Shown here: positions 1-6,714 of the stretch, one piece after another
Position numbering within the stretch: the first letter of the stretch is position 1
Layout of the letters: every line of letters starts with the position of its first letter
Assembly (NCBI RefSeq): GCF_000407505.1
Contig: NZ_ASWE01000001.1
Coordinates: forward strand, 1,299,324-1,363,323
Length of the DNA: 64,000 bases
Reading direction: 5' to 3'
DNA from: Enterococcus phoeniculicola ATCC BAA-412
Lineage (GTDB): Bacteria; Bacillota; Bacilli; Lactobacillales; Enterococcaceae
Notes under the pieces: model-generated
The model's input: the letters and a program-made list of their open reading frames with translations, nothing else
The model's database searches: none
Told to the model about the DNA's origin: nothing
Translations under genes and position numbers: made by a program

Positions 1-51
1 CGCCATTCGCTAAGTTCCTTTTTTAATACAAAAAACTGAGGAGGTCATGAA

Positions 52-1188
52 ATGACTATTAAACTATCAAAAGATTTTGAAAATGCAAAATCCGCATGGA
101 TTGAAGCAGTACAAAATAATGAATCAACTGAAAAAGTAGGGGAGCTATACGGCTACATGCTTGATCAAATGATTGCCGAAGCTAAAAAAGCGGGGGAAAC
201 TGCAGCTGAATCGTATGCAGCTGGAACTAGTTTGGATGCAAAATTAAATGCTGAACAACGTAAATTTTTCAATGAAATCAATAAGGAAGTTGGCTACAAA
301 GAAGAAACGCTGTTACCTCAAGAAACAATTGACAATATCTTTGAAGATGTAGTTACAGAACATCCATTACTTTCAGCAATTGGATTGAAAAATGCTGGTC
401 TACGTCTCAAATTCTTAAAATCAGAAACAAGTGGAGTTGCGGTTTGGGGTAAAGTATTTGATGAAATCAAAGGTCAACTAGATGCATCGTTCAGTGATGA
501 AGAAGCCATTCAAAACAAATTAACAGCTTTCGTTGTTGTTCCCAAAGATTTAACAAATTTTGGTCCTGCATGGATAGAATCATTTGTTCGCTTGCAGATT
601 CAAGAAGCTTTTGCCGTTGCAATGGAGTTAGCTTTCTTATCCGGAACAGGGAAAGACCAACCTGTTGGGTTAAATCGGCAAGTTCAAAAGGATGTGGCAA
701 TTACTGGAGGGGTCTATCCAGAGAAAGCAACAAGTGGTAAATTAACTTTTGCTGATTCTAAGGCTACAATCAAAGAACTTACAGAAATGTATAAATATCA
801 TTCTACGAAAGAAAATGGAAAATCATTTGCGGTAGGTGGAAAAGTGGCATTAGTTGTGAACCCGACTGATGCATGGGGAGTTAAAGCACAATATACATTT
901 TTAAATGCAAATGGTGTATACGTTACTGCCTTGCCATACAACCTAAGCATTATTGAATCTGTTGCTCAAGTTGCAAAAAAAGCTGTGTCATTTGTTGGAG
1001 AACGTTACGATGCATATACTGCTGGTGGTGTATCGGTTAAAAAGTTTGATCAAACACTTGCTTTAGAAGATTTAGATCTTTGTACCGCCAAAACCTTTGT
1101 TTACGGAAAAGCAAAAGATGATAAAGTAGCTGCTGTTTGGGATTTGGCAATCCCAACTGACAATGCTGAAGGTGGTTCGGGGGAGTAA
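52..1188 (+). CDS. HK97-family major capsid protein
   Basis: 378 residues; forms the icosahedral head shell of the phage. The first ~90 residues are charged and helix-rich, like the delta/scaffold domain of HK97-type capsids that have no separate scaffold protein. The core follows, with the typical stretch VVPKDLTNFGPAWIESF near residues 165-180 and LSGTGKDQPVGL near 198-210. The start follows an AGGAGG ribosome-binding site at about 39-44. The next genes are head-tail connector genes, as expected for a siphophage morphogenesis operon; portal and protease would lie left of the window. The last codons contain a -1 frameshift signal, so a fraction of the product may carry an extra C-terminal domain (see 1179-1328). 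The family assignment rests on sequence resemblance and gene order. Confidence 0.93.
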   Translation: MTIKLSKDFENAKSAWIEAVQNNESTEKVGELYGYMLDQMIAEAKKAGETAAESYAAGTSLDAKLNAEQRKFFNEINKEVGYKEETLLPQETIDNIFEDVVTEHPLLSAIGLKNAGLRLKFLKSETSGVAVWGKVFDEIKGQLDASFSDEEAIQNKLTAFVVVPKDLTNFGPAWIESFVRLQIQEAFAVAMELAFLSGTGKDQPVGLNRQVQKDVAITGGVYPEKATSGKLTFADSKATIKELTEMYKYHSTKENGKSFAVGGKVALVVNPTDAWGVKAQYTFLNANGVYVTALPYNLSIIESVAQVAKKAVSFVGERYDAYTAGGVSVKKFDQTLALEDLDLCTAKTFVYGKAKDDKVAAVWDLAIPTDNAEGGSGE

Positions 1189-1211
1189 CACCGCCTAACG
1201 CTCGCAAGGCG
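1179..1211 (+). promoter_or_regulatory. -1 frameshift site at the end of the capsid gene
   Basis: Five G bases at 1179-1183 give G GGG GAG in the capsid reading phase, directly before the TAA stop at 1186. A tRNA on GGG (1180-1182) can re-pair perfectly one base back. Six bases after the heptamer a stem starts: CGCCT (1192-1196) pairs with AGGCG (1207-1211) around a 10-base loop. The -1 frame is open to 1328 and encodes a HeH/SAP-like fold. The same heptamer recurs in the tail tube gene. The site is inferred from sequence only. Confidence 0.65.
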
Positions 1212-1328
1212 ACGGTAGACTATCAAAGCCTTACTGTGCCAGAACTAAAAGCATTGTTAGACGAGCGTGCAATTAAATATGCAGGCAATGCTAAGAAGCA
1301 AGAGTTAATTGACTTATTGGAGGGATGA
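1179..1328 (+). CDS. Capsid C-terminal extension with HeH-like domain (-1 frame)
   Basis: The -1 frame after the capsid slip site reads through a short linker into TVPELKALLDERAIKY and ends KKQELIDLLEG before TGA at 1326. This is the helix-extended loop-helix (HeH, Rho-N-like) pattern often found as a small phage protein or capsid appendage. No start codon with a ribosome-binding site lies in the frame: the only candidate is GTG 1236, with no Shine-Dalgarno upstream. Translation by -1 frameshifting from the capsid gene is therefore the simplest reading. It would decorate a fraction of capsid subunits with about 49 extra residues. If not frameshifted, it is a small stand-alone ORF with a poor start. 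Confidence 0.62.
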   Translation, partial: GGVTPPNARKATVDYQSLTVPELKALLDERAIKYAGNAKKQELIDLLEG

Positions 1329-1331
1329 TGG

Positions 1332-1610
1332 ATGAATGAAACTGTATTCGTAAATGAATATAAAGCCCGTTTCCGAATTTTTCATTCTTCCGAGGACGAA
1401 GATATTGGGAAACAGTTAGAAAGTGGGTTTTCCGATATCAAGTCTATCATCGGAGAATTCAACCCTAATGTGTATGAGAAAGGCAAAGAGTTAGTTTACG
1501 AGCGTACTCGATACCTTCGAAATGAAGCGTTAGAGTATTTCTACACCAATTTTCAAACAATGATTATGGATGCGTCAATTGACTTGGCAGGTGATTCAAT
1601 TGCCGATTAA
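1332..1610 (+). CDS. Head-tail connector protein (gp6-like)
   Basis: 92 residues, mostly helical and acidic, in the slot directly after the capsid where gp6/gp15-type connector proteins of HK97-like siphophages lie. These form a ring below the portal. GGAGG sits about 8 bases before ATG 1332. The stop overlaps the start region of the next gene, which suggests coupled translation. Function rests on size, helix-rich content and gene order rather than a clear motif. Confidence 0.7.
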   Translation: MNETVFVNEYKARFRIFHSSEDEDIGKQLESGFSDIKSIIGEFNPNVYEKGKELVYERTRYLRNEALEYFYTNFQTMIMDASIDLAGDSIAD

Positions 1611-1971
1611 TACTAAGTACAGAAGGTCTCAAATAGTAGCTGGTGATTTAAATACACCAGTTACTTTTTTTGAGTTTGTACCAGATGAAGGTCCTTATCC
1701 AGGAGAGGACAAAAAACAAGAATTGTACAAATGTACGTGCCTTGTTTACAATCCCTCGTCTAAAGATAGAGATATTTTGAACGGAAAAGGCACGAAAGAG
1801 GCGGTTACGATTAAAATTCGCGATCCTTATACTGATTACCTACCATCGAATAAGCATAAGGTCATTCTTGATGACTTCCGTTATAAAGATAAGATTTGGG
1901 ATATTGTTGATCATGCACCAGATGTGGAAGACAATGACTTTATCAAAATTATCTTAGGTGTAACATCATGA
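1600..1971 (+). CDS. Head closure / head-tail joining protein
   Basis: About 123 residues, beta-rich, resembling the SPP1 gp16-type head-closure family: VTFFEFVPDEGPYPGE early, then a region ending with KDKIWDIVDHAPDVED. The start is uncertain. TTG 1600 is preferred because AGGTGAT at 1589-1595 is a good ribosome-binding site. GTG 1591 and ATG 1570 are in frame but lack one. The gene overlaps the previous stop by 11 bases and is followed by an ATGA overlap with the next gene. It acts as adaptor between connector ring and tail. Confidence 0.75.
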   Translation: MPINTKYRRSQIVAGDLNTPVTFFEFVPDEGPYPGEDKKQELYKCTCLVYNPSSKDRDILNGKGTKEAVTIKIRDPYTDYLPSNKHKVILDDFRYKDKIWDIVDHAPDVEDNDFIKIILGVTS

Positions 1972-2363
1972 GTGTAACTATAAAAGGTGAAGCAGAGATA
2001 ATTAAAAATATTGAAGCGAAGCTTGGTAAATCAAAAGCGACTCGTGTTATTAACAAAGCTCTAAGAACTGCTGGAGAAAAAAATAAAGGAATAGTGAAAG
2101 AAGCCGTGTCTAGTTATATTGATAGCGGAAGAACACACGATTTAGTTATTACTAGTGGTGTAAAGAGTAATCCAAAACGCGTTGAGACAGGTTGGGCTTC
2201 AAAAGAGCGAGCTCCTTTAGTTCATTTAAACGAATTCGGCTATACGCGATTCGGTAAGTATGTAAGACCACGCGGCATGGGTAAATTACAAGGTGCGGTT
2301 GATAAAATCGAAAGTACTGCAATGAAAGAAATGCGGTCGGAGTTAGGGGAGTTAGTGAAATGA
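1968..2363 (+). CDS. HK97 gp10-like tail completion protein
   Basis: 131 residues. The pattern fits the HK97 gp10 family: an N-terminal helix-rich part (about 1-60), a conserved central part with APLVHLNEFGYTRFG near 85-100, and a C-terminal helix. The start ATG overlaps the preceding stop (ATGA), and its own stop overlaps the next start, so the completion genes are read as a coupled chain. Likely part of the neck or tail-end machinery. Confidence 0.82.
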   Translation: MSVTIKGEAEIIKNIEAKLGKSKATRVINKALRTAGEKNKGIVKEAVSSYIDSGRTHDLVITSGVKSNPKRVETGWASKERAPLVHLNEFGYTRFGKYVRPRGMGKLQGAVDKIESTAMKEMRSELGELVK

Positions 2364-2752
2364 AAGATATGATGATGGAAATCTATAATGCATTGAAAGC
2401 TAATCCTGTAATTTTGGAAAAAGTCGGTAGTGACAGAATTAAGTTTTATGAATTGGTTGAGACTTTCGACACGACAAAACCGTTTATTATTATTGATGCG
2501 TTAGTACCACAACAAGCCGCATATTTCGCAAGTAACAAAGTTCTATCAAAGAAATTTAGTTATCAAATCAATGTTGAGAGCGAAAATGCATTAGTCACAA
2601 AAGAAATTGCAAAAGCAGTTGAAACAACTATGAGAGAAAATGGTTTCGGGCAACTAACTGGTGGCTTAGATACCTATTTTAAAGATACAAATCGATATGT
2701 AGATGCGCGTCGTTATAGAAAAAACACAAATATTTATGACACTGACTACTAG
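2360..2752 (+). CDS. Tail terminator-like protein
   Basis: 130 residues. Position between the gp10-like gene and the tail tube gene, size, and a mixed alpha/beta pattern (IYNALKANPVILEKVG, then FSYQINVESENALVTKEIAK) fit the tail terminator or DUF806/DUF3168-type proteins, which cap the growing tail tube. It overlaps the upstream stop by four bases. A hairpin with a T-run sits on its stop codon (2738-2768). The specific family was not verified. Confidence 0.65.
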   Translation: MKDMMMEIYNALKANPVILEKVGSDRIKFYELVETFDTTKPFIIIDALVPQQAAYFASNKVLSKKFSYQINVESENALVTKEIAKAVETTMRENGFGQLTGGLDTYFKDTNRYVDARRYRKNTNIYDTDY

Positions 2753-2768
2753 TTAGTGTCTATTTTTT
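2738..2768 (+). terminator. Hairpin with T-run before the tail tube gene
   Basis: GACACT (2738-2743) pairs with AGTGTC (2755-2760), with ACT/AGT inside, followed by TATTTTTT. It overlaps the stop codon of the preceding gene and ends about 15 bases before the tail tube start. It is probably a partial terminator inside the operon. Confidence 0.5.
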
Positions 2769-2783
2769 AGGAGGAATTTTTAA

Positions 2784-3377
2784 ATGGAAACTTATGGATT
2801 TTCAAAAATGTCAGTACGTAAATTAGACGAAAAAAAACAACCGGATACGACAGCAGAAATTTACGAAATTAAAGGTGTGCCAAAAGAAGGGGCTACATCA
2901 AGCTTTGATTTAACAGGTCTATCAAAGGAACCAGTAAAGGTATTTGGCTCAAACATTGAGTACTTTATTGTACGTAAAGGTGTAGGTTCAGTCGCTGCAA
3001 ACTTCGGAATCTTAGATCTACCATCTAAAGTTGAAGATAAATTGCTTGGATATCTTGCAATGGATGAGGGTATTGTTGGTATGGGGGAAAATACAGAGCC
3101 ACCTTTTGCAGCTGCTGTTGTTGAAGCAGAGGACCTATATGGCACGCCAATTGCGTTTGCTTTAACATGCGGTTCATTCACAAAGGATGGTCACTCATTA
3201 GCGACAACAACCGATGAAGATTTCAAGCCGGAACCTGGCGAGTATGTGTTCTCTGCTATTTCTCGTTCTATTACAATGGGAGAGAAAACAGAAAATCTAC
3301 ATGTATTGCGTGCAGTTGGAAAAGAAGCTGTTGATAAATTAAAAACAGTTGTTTTAGGCACGGCGGGGGAGGCATAA
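2784..3377 (+). CDS. Major tail (tube) protein, phi13 family
   Basis: 197 residues; builds the tail tube around the tape measure protein. The sequence resembles the phi13-type major tail proteins: EIYEIKGVPKEGATSSFDLTG near the start, then a long beta-rich body. The start has GGAGG at 2770-2774. The final codons hold the G GGG GAG slippery heptamer (3365-3371) followed by a strong stem. In the -1 frame a bacterial Ig-like (BIG2) domain follows, so a minority of tube subunits should be longer. It is flanked by two hairpins with T-runs (2738-2768 and 3658-3690), setting it apart as an expression unit within the operon. Confidence 0.88.
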   Translation: METYGFSKMSVRKLDEKKQPDTTAEIYEIKGVPKEGATSSFDLTGLSKEPVKVFGSNIEYFIVRKGVGSVAANFGILDLPSKVEDKLLGYLAMDEGIVGMGENTEPPFAAAVVEAEDLYGTPIAFALTCGSFTKDGHSLATTTDEDFKPEPGEYVFSAISRSITMGEKTENLHVLRAVGKEAVDKLKTVVLGTAGEA

Positions 3378-3431
3378 TCCCCGCAACTGGTATTACAGTG
3401 TCACCTAAAACATCAACAGCAGTTGCGGGGA
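3365..3431 (+). promoter_or_regulatory. -1 frameshift site at the end of the tail tube gene
   Basis: The heptamer G GGG GAG (3365-3371) lies in phase, two codons before TAA 3375. Six bases later a 12-bp perfect stem begins: TCCCCGCAACTG (3378-3389) pairs with CAGTTGCGGGGA (3420-3431) around a 30-base loop. Spacer length and stem strength are those of an efficient -1 stimulator. The -1 frame is open into an Ig-like domain to 3649. The slippery run is the same as at the capsid end. Confidence 0.78.
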
Positions 3432-3649
3432 CTGCAGGAACTAGACAACTAAATGCAATTGTTACACCTGAAAATGCTACGAACAAAAATGTATCATTTG
3501 AAATAAATCCAGTGACAGAAGGACTGTCAGTAACCAATAATGGATTAATTTCTTGGACAGAAGATGTCGCGCCTGGAACATACATTACGACTGTTAAAAG
3601 TAGTGACGGAGCGTTCACAGATTCAAACACTTTAACTTTAACAGAATAA
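3365..3649 (+). CDS. Ig-like (BIG2) C-terminal extension of the tail tube (-1 frame)
   Basis: The -1 frame reads PATGITVSPKTSTAVAG, then QLNAIVTPENATNKNVSFEI and ends TLTLTE. This is a complete BIG2/Ig-like fold of about 85 residues. Its first strand (GITVSPKT) starts upstream of the only possible start codon (GTG 3398), which has no ribosome-binding site, so independent initiation would cut the domain. A frameshift fusion to the tail tube is therefore the better model. Such Ig-like appendages on phage surface proteins are known and thought to bind carbohydrate or cell surfaces weakly; that role is inferred here. Confidence 0.75.
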   Translation, partial: GGGIIPATGITVSPKTSTAVAGTAGTRQLNAIVTPENATNKNVSFEINPVTEGLSVTNNGLISWTEDVAPGTYITTVKSSDGAFTDSNTLTLTE

Positions 3650-3657
3650 AAATGGAG

Positions 3658-3690
3658 AAAGGTTAGTCTGAGTGACTAGCCTTTTTATTT
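3658..3690 (+). terminator. Hairpin with T-run after the tail tube gene
   Basis: An 11-bp stem: AAAGGTTAGTC (3658-3668) pairs with GACTAGCCTTT (3674-3684, one G-U), loop TGAGT, followed by TTATTTT. It is a likely partial terminator between tail tube and chaperone genes, which would raise tube mRNA over downstream message. Confidence 0.6.
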
Positions 3691-3711
3691 TGAATTATTG
3701 GAGGAAAAAGC

Positions 3712-4050
3712 ATGAGTGAAGCAAGACTAGATTTAACGATTAAAGGAAAAAAGAAAACGTTTGTACAAGACCATATTCCATACCGTAAGGCGTTGGATTA
3801 TACCAAAGGCGAGGCTGAACTATGGCAGAAAGATGATAAAGGTAACGAGGTACCGCCAAAACAACATGAATTAGACGAGTACCGCGTGCGTTTTGTCGCC
3901 AACCTTTTTGACGATGAAGATGTGACTGAAGACACTGTGCTTGATGGTTTAGATGCTGAAGAAGCTTCTAAGGTGATTTCTGATCTCATTATGTATCGCG
4001 TTTTAGGATACAAAAAAGAGGAATCTGATCAAGAAGCAACAAAAAAGTAA
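3712..4050 (+). CDS. Tail assembly chaperone (gpG-like)
   Basis: 112 residues, acidic, located between tail tube and tape measure, the conserved place for gpG/gpGT chaperones that coat the tape measure during tail assembly. The start has GGAGG about 8 bases before ATG. The last sense codons ACA AAA AAG TAA contain the classic A AAA AAG heptamer, and the -1 frame is open for another 65 codons. The gene thus probably makes both a short form and a frameshifted long form, as in phage lambda. Confidence 0.85.
   Translation: MSEARLDLTIKGKKKTFVQDHIPYRKALDYTKGEAELWQKDDKGNEVPPKQHELDEYRVRFVANLFDDEDVTEDTVLDGLDAEEASKVISDLIMYRVLGYKKEESDQEATKK
4041..4047 (+). promoter_or_regulatory. -1 frameshift slippery site A AAA AAG (tail chaperone)
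   Basis: The perfect X XXY YYZ heptamer lies in phase with the gpG-like gene, immediately before its TAA at 4048. The -1 frame runs open to 4244. No strong stem was seen just downstream, but A AAA AAG is efficient on its own in bacteria. Confidence 0.85.
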
Positions 4051-4244
4051 TAACAGCTGCTGAACATCATAAGTTGCAATTGGACTTAGTAAAGACAATT
4101 CTTGAACATTATCCCAATTGGTCTATCAACGATGTACTTGATACAGATATTACTTATCTATATGAAATTATGTTTATTAAAACACCGAAGAAAAAGAAAA
4201 AAGTGGTAAGACCACTTAGCGATTTGGTAAAAGGAGGTGGGTAA
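4041..4244 (+). CDS. gpT-like extension of the tail chaperone (-1 frame)
   Basis: The -1 frame encodes VITAAEHHKLQLDLVKTI, a tryptophan-containing middle, then a lysine-rich end and PLSDLVKGGG before TAA 4242. The helical start, short length and place before the tape measure fit the gpT half of gpGT fusions. It has no start codon with a ribosome-binding site and depends on the slip at 4041-4047. Its end also supplies the AAGGAGGTG ribosome-binding site of the tape measure gene. Confidence 0.8.
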   Translation, partial: KKVITAAEHHKLQLDLVKTILEHYPNWSINDVLDTDITYLYEIMFIKTPKKKKKVVRPLSDLVKGGG

Positions 4245-4245
4245 T

Positions 4246-4802
4246 TTGGCAGGAGCAACACCATTAGGGAATATGGTCATAAAATTAGGATTGGATGATG
4301 CGGACTTTGGCAGAGGCGTATCTAATTCTAAAAAACAAGTAGGCTATCTAGCGAAAGAAATGTCAGCTAACATGAAAATAGCTGACATGGCAGGCGATAA
4401 AATAGGTAAACTTGGCACTAAATATGAAAGCTTAACAAAAATTATAGGTGCGCAAGAAAAACAAGTCGCTGCCTTGAAAAAAGCTTATGATGAGTCTTTT
4501 GTCGATGGGAAAGCAACAGACTCCACGAAAAGACTAGCCTCACAACTACAAGATGCAAACGGTAAACTAGCTAGTTATCAAACTCAATTAAAGAACACAG
4601 CTGGCGACTTAGCCGAATTACAAGTGAAAACTACTGGCGTGACAGGTAGTATCAATAAGTATAGCGATAAACTTATTTCTAGTGGTAAGAAAATTGAATC
4701 ATTTGGAAATGGTTTAATTAAAGGTGTAACTGTTCCTTTTGCAGCAGCGGCCACAGCTGTTACCACCGCTGCTATATCTTGGGAAAGCGACTTCGCAGGG
4801 GT
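4246..4802 (+). CDS. Tape measure protein, exon 1
   Basis: The start is TTG 4246, six bases after AAGGAGGTG (4231-4239); the in-frame GTG 4237 lies inside that site and cannot be the start. It encodes the N-terminal 185 residues plus two bases of codon 186. The opening is typical of tape measure proteins (TPLGNMVIKLGLDDADFGRG), followed by coiled-coil and then AAAATAVTTAAISWESDFAGV. The frame then breaks in a group I intron. Spliced as 4246-4802, 5994-6456 and 6715-10767, the gene gives 5073 nt and 1690 residues with no internal stop. The junction codon GT|A restores the run AGVKKTNDE expected for this family. Confidence 0.9.
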
Positions 4803-5993
4803 AAACTCTTTGCCCTCCCTTATAGTAATATAGGGGTAATTAAATCGAGCAAAAACGGTGAAGACTAATGTTTTATGGTATAATAAACGAGGATAGATAA
4901 GGAAGTCATGAGCTTTATCGAACAGGAGGTATCCGAACCTCCTTTCCAATGAAATTTGATTCGGAAACACTATCGGAGGTGTTAATATGAGCAAGTTAAA
5001 ATTGACTTGTAAAAATTGTGGGAAAGACGTCTACAAAATGCCTAGTGAGGTAAGAAGTAGAAACATTTTCTGCGATAGAAAGTGTTGGAGCAAGTATCAA
5101 GAACAGTTTAGGCGAACAGAGAAATGCGATTACTGCGGGGAAAAATTTACTAAACGACAAAGTAATTTCAATGGTAAACACAAATTTTGTTGTAGAGAAT
5201 GCAAAGATGAATGGCAAAAAGAAGGACTTAAAGGGAAAGAAAATCCATTCTTTAACAGGGAACATAGTACGGAAAGTATTAGTAAAATGAAAGCTACTTT
5301 AAAATATGTCAGATTTTCTGGGGAAGAAAATCCTAGATATTGCAGAGTTCCTGTAAAGTGTGAAGAATGTGGGCAAGTCACATTAAAGATACCGTACTTA
5401 ATTATCAGAAGTGAACATCAGTATTGCTCAGAAAAATGTAGACATGTAGGACAATCTAAAATAGTTTGCGGAGAAAACAATCCTAATTATAATCCTAACT
5501 TGACTTCAGAAGATAGAAAAAAACGAATGAAAGTGTTAGGATATGTCCATTTTAAAAATACAGTCTTGAAAAGAGACGATTTTAAATGCGTTATCTGTGA
5601 TTCTAAAGAGAACGTAGTCGTTCATCATCTAAACTCTTACCACTGGGATAAAGAAAATAGATTAAATCCTGATAACGCAGTTGTTCTTTGTCAGAGTTGC
5701 CACCTAGCATTCCATAAAATTTATGGTCAGAAATACAACACTATAAAACAATTTAAAGAATTTTATGAAACTCCTGCATCGTAGGGGTTTTTATTATACC
5801 CAAAATTATGTTAATACCGTGCTAACTTACTAGATTACGTAAGGCTAGTAAGTAGTGTAGAGCGTAGGAGCTGAATAAATATAATGCTCCCAAGAGTGTT
5901 CGAGGACTATTTTTTGATAGCCCAATATGTACGCCGAACTTATGGGAAACCATAAGAAGTGAGGGATAAAAAGCCCACACGATAACAAAACTG
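4803..5993 (+). ncRNA. Group I intron 1 in the tape measure gene (1191 nt, with endonuclease gene)
   Basis: The boundaries follow from protein continuity and group I rules: the 5' exon ends in T (4802) and the intron ends in G (5993). GCCCT at 4812-4816 pairs with exon bases 4798-4802 as an internal guide, with the required G-U pair at the splice site. Near the 3' end CTTATGG (5939-5945) and CCATAAG (5950-5956) form a hairpin with a GAAA (GNRA) loop. The 3' part matches intron 2 (shared CCGAACTTA, TAAGAAGT, GGATAAAAAGCC and ACGATAACAAAA). An HNH endonuclease gene is inserted near the 5' end. Intron subgroup was not worked out. Confidence 0.9.
4987..5784 (+). CDS. Intron-encoded HNH homing endonuclease
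   Basis: 265 residues, with its own ribosome-binding site (CGGAGG, 4974-4979). It has three Cys4 zinc-finger-like units: CKNCG...C...C (about 8-34), CDYCG...CCREC (about 46-70) and CEECG...CSEKC (about 125-150). Between them is a NUMOD3-like DNA-binding motif, GKENPFFNREHSTESISKM. The C-terminal HNH domain (about 195-250) shows CVICDSKENVVVHHLN, a conserved asparagine, CQSCH and a late histidine. It would cut intronless tape measure alleles near the insertion site and drive intron spread. It lies wholly inside the intron, so splicing removes it from the tape measure message. Confidence 0.93.
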   Translation: MSKLKLTCKNCGKDVYKMPSEVRSRNIFCDRKCWSKYQEQFRRTEKCDYCGEKFTKRQSNFNGKHKFCCRECKDEWQKEGLKGKENPFFNREHSTESISKMKATLKYVRFSGEENPRYCRVPVKCEECGQVTLKIPYLIIRSEHQYCSEKCRHVGQSKIVCGENNPNYNPNLTSEDRKKRMKVLGYVHFKNTVLKRDDFKCVICDSKENVVVHHLNSYHWDKENRLNPDNAVVLCQSCHLAFHKIYGQKYNTIKQFKEFYETPAS

Positions 5994-6456
5994 AAAGAAA
6001 ACAAATGATGAAATTATTGATTCAACAGGAAAAGTTGTATACTCGTACAAAGATTTAGAAGATGGACTCAGAGGATTAGCAACAGAATTACCGAGCACGC
6101 ACAAGGAGATTGCCGCCGTAGCAGAAGCTGGTGGGCAGTTAGGAATTGCAACAGATGATGTAGTGAGCTTTACCAAAGTTATGTTAGACATGGGCGAGTC
6201 AACCAATTTAGCTGCGGAAACTGCGGCTACAGAGTTGGCTCGGTTTGCTAATATCACTGGCATGTCTCATGACAAGTTTAGCAATTTAGGATCTGCAATC
6301 GTTGACCTTGGGAACAACTTTGCGACAACAGAATCTGAAATTTCTGCTATGTCACTTCGCTTAGCCGGTGCCGGGTCACAAATTGGCATGTCAGAGGGTG
6401 AAATATTAGGATTCGCAGCGGCATTGAGTTCTGTTGGAGTTGAGGCGGAAGCGGGT
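5994..6456 (+). CDS. Tape measure protein, exon 2
   Basis: 463 nt (the last base of codon 186 plus 154 codons). It encodes the conserved N-terminal tape measure region: LEDGLRGLATELPSTHKEIA, then LGIATDDVVSFTKVMLDMGE and SEGEILGFAAALSSVGVEAEAG. It has no usable start codon at its head and ends in mid-domain at GGT (6454-6456), after which the frame runs into a second intron. The ATG at 6163 that opens a free-standing frame here is internal to the domain and not a gene start. Confidence 0.9.
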
Positions 6457-6714
6457 AAACAAAACTGCCCGACTACTTGGAAACAAGTAGCATAGAAATC
6501 GGCAAAATCGGTAGAACTCTTTAATAGACAATACCGAGGTAAGCGAGAACATCACTCGCCACCGTAGAGCATAGGGATTGAGCGTTAAGAGAGCAATAAT
6601 ATCCCCACGAGTGTCGATTACCCTAACAATTTAATTTGAGGGTAAAAATATATGCCGAACTTACTGGTAACAGTAAGAAGTAGAGGATAAAAAGCCTTTA
6701 CGATAACAAAATTG
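6457..6714 (+). ncRNA. Group I intron 2 in the tape measure gene (258 nt, no ORF)
   Basis: Removal joins EAEAG to GSAFSKVMIQMQ, the unbroken tape measure sequence, in phase 0. The 5' exon ends in T (6456) and the intron in G (6714). GCCCG at 6467-6471 pairs with exon bases CGGGT (6452-6456), with G-U at the splice site. CTTACTG (6660-6666) and CAGTAAG (6671-6677) form a hairpin with a GTAA (GNRA) loop. The 3' half is clearly related to intron 1. At 258 nt with no coding sequence it is about the minimal size of a self-splicing group I ribozyme. Confidence 0.88.
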
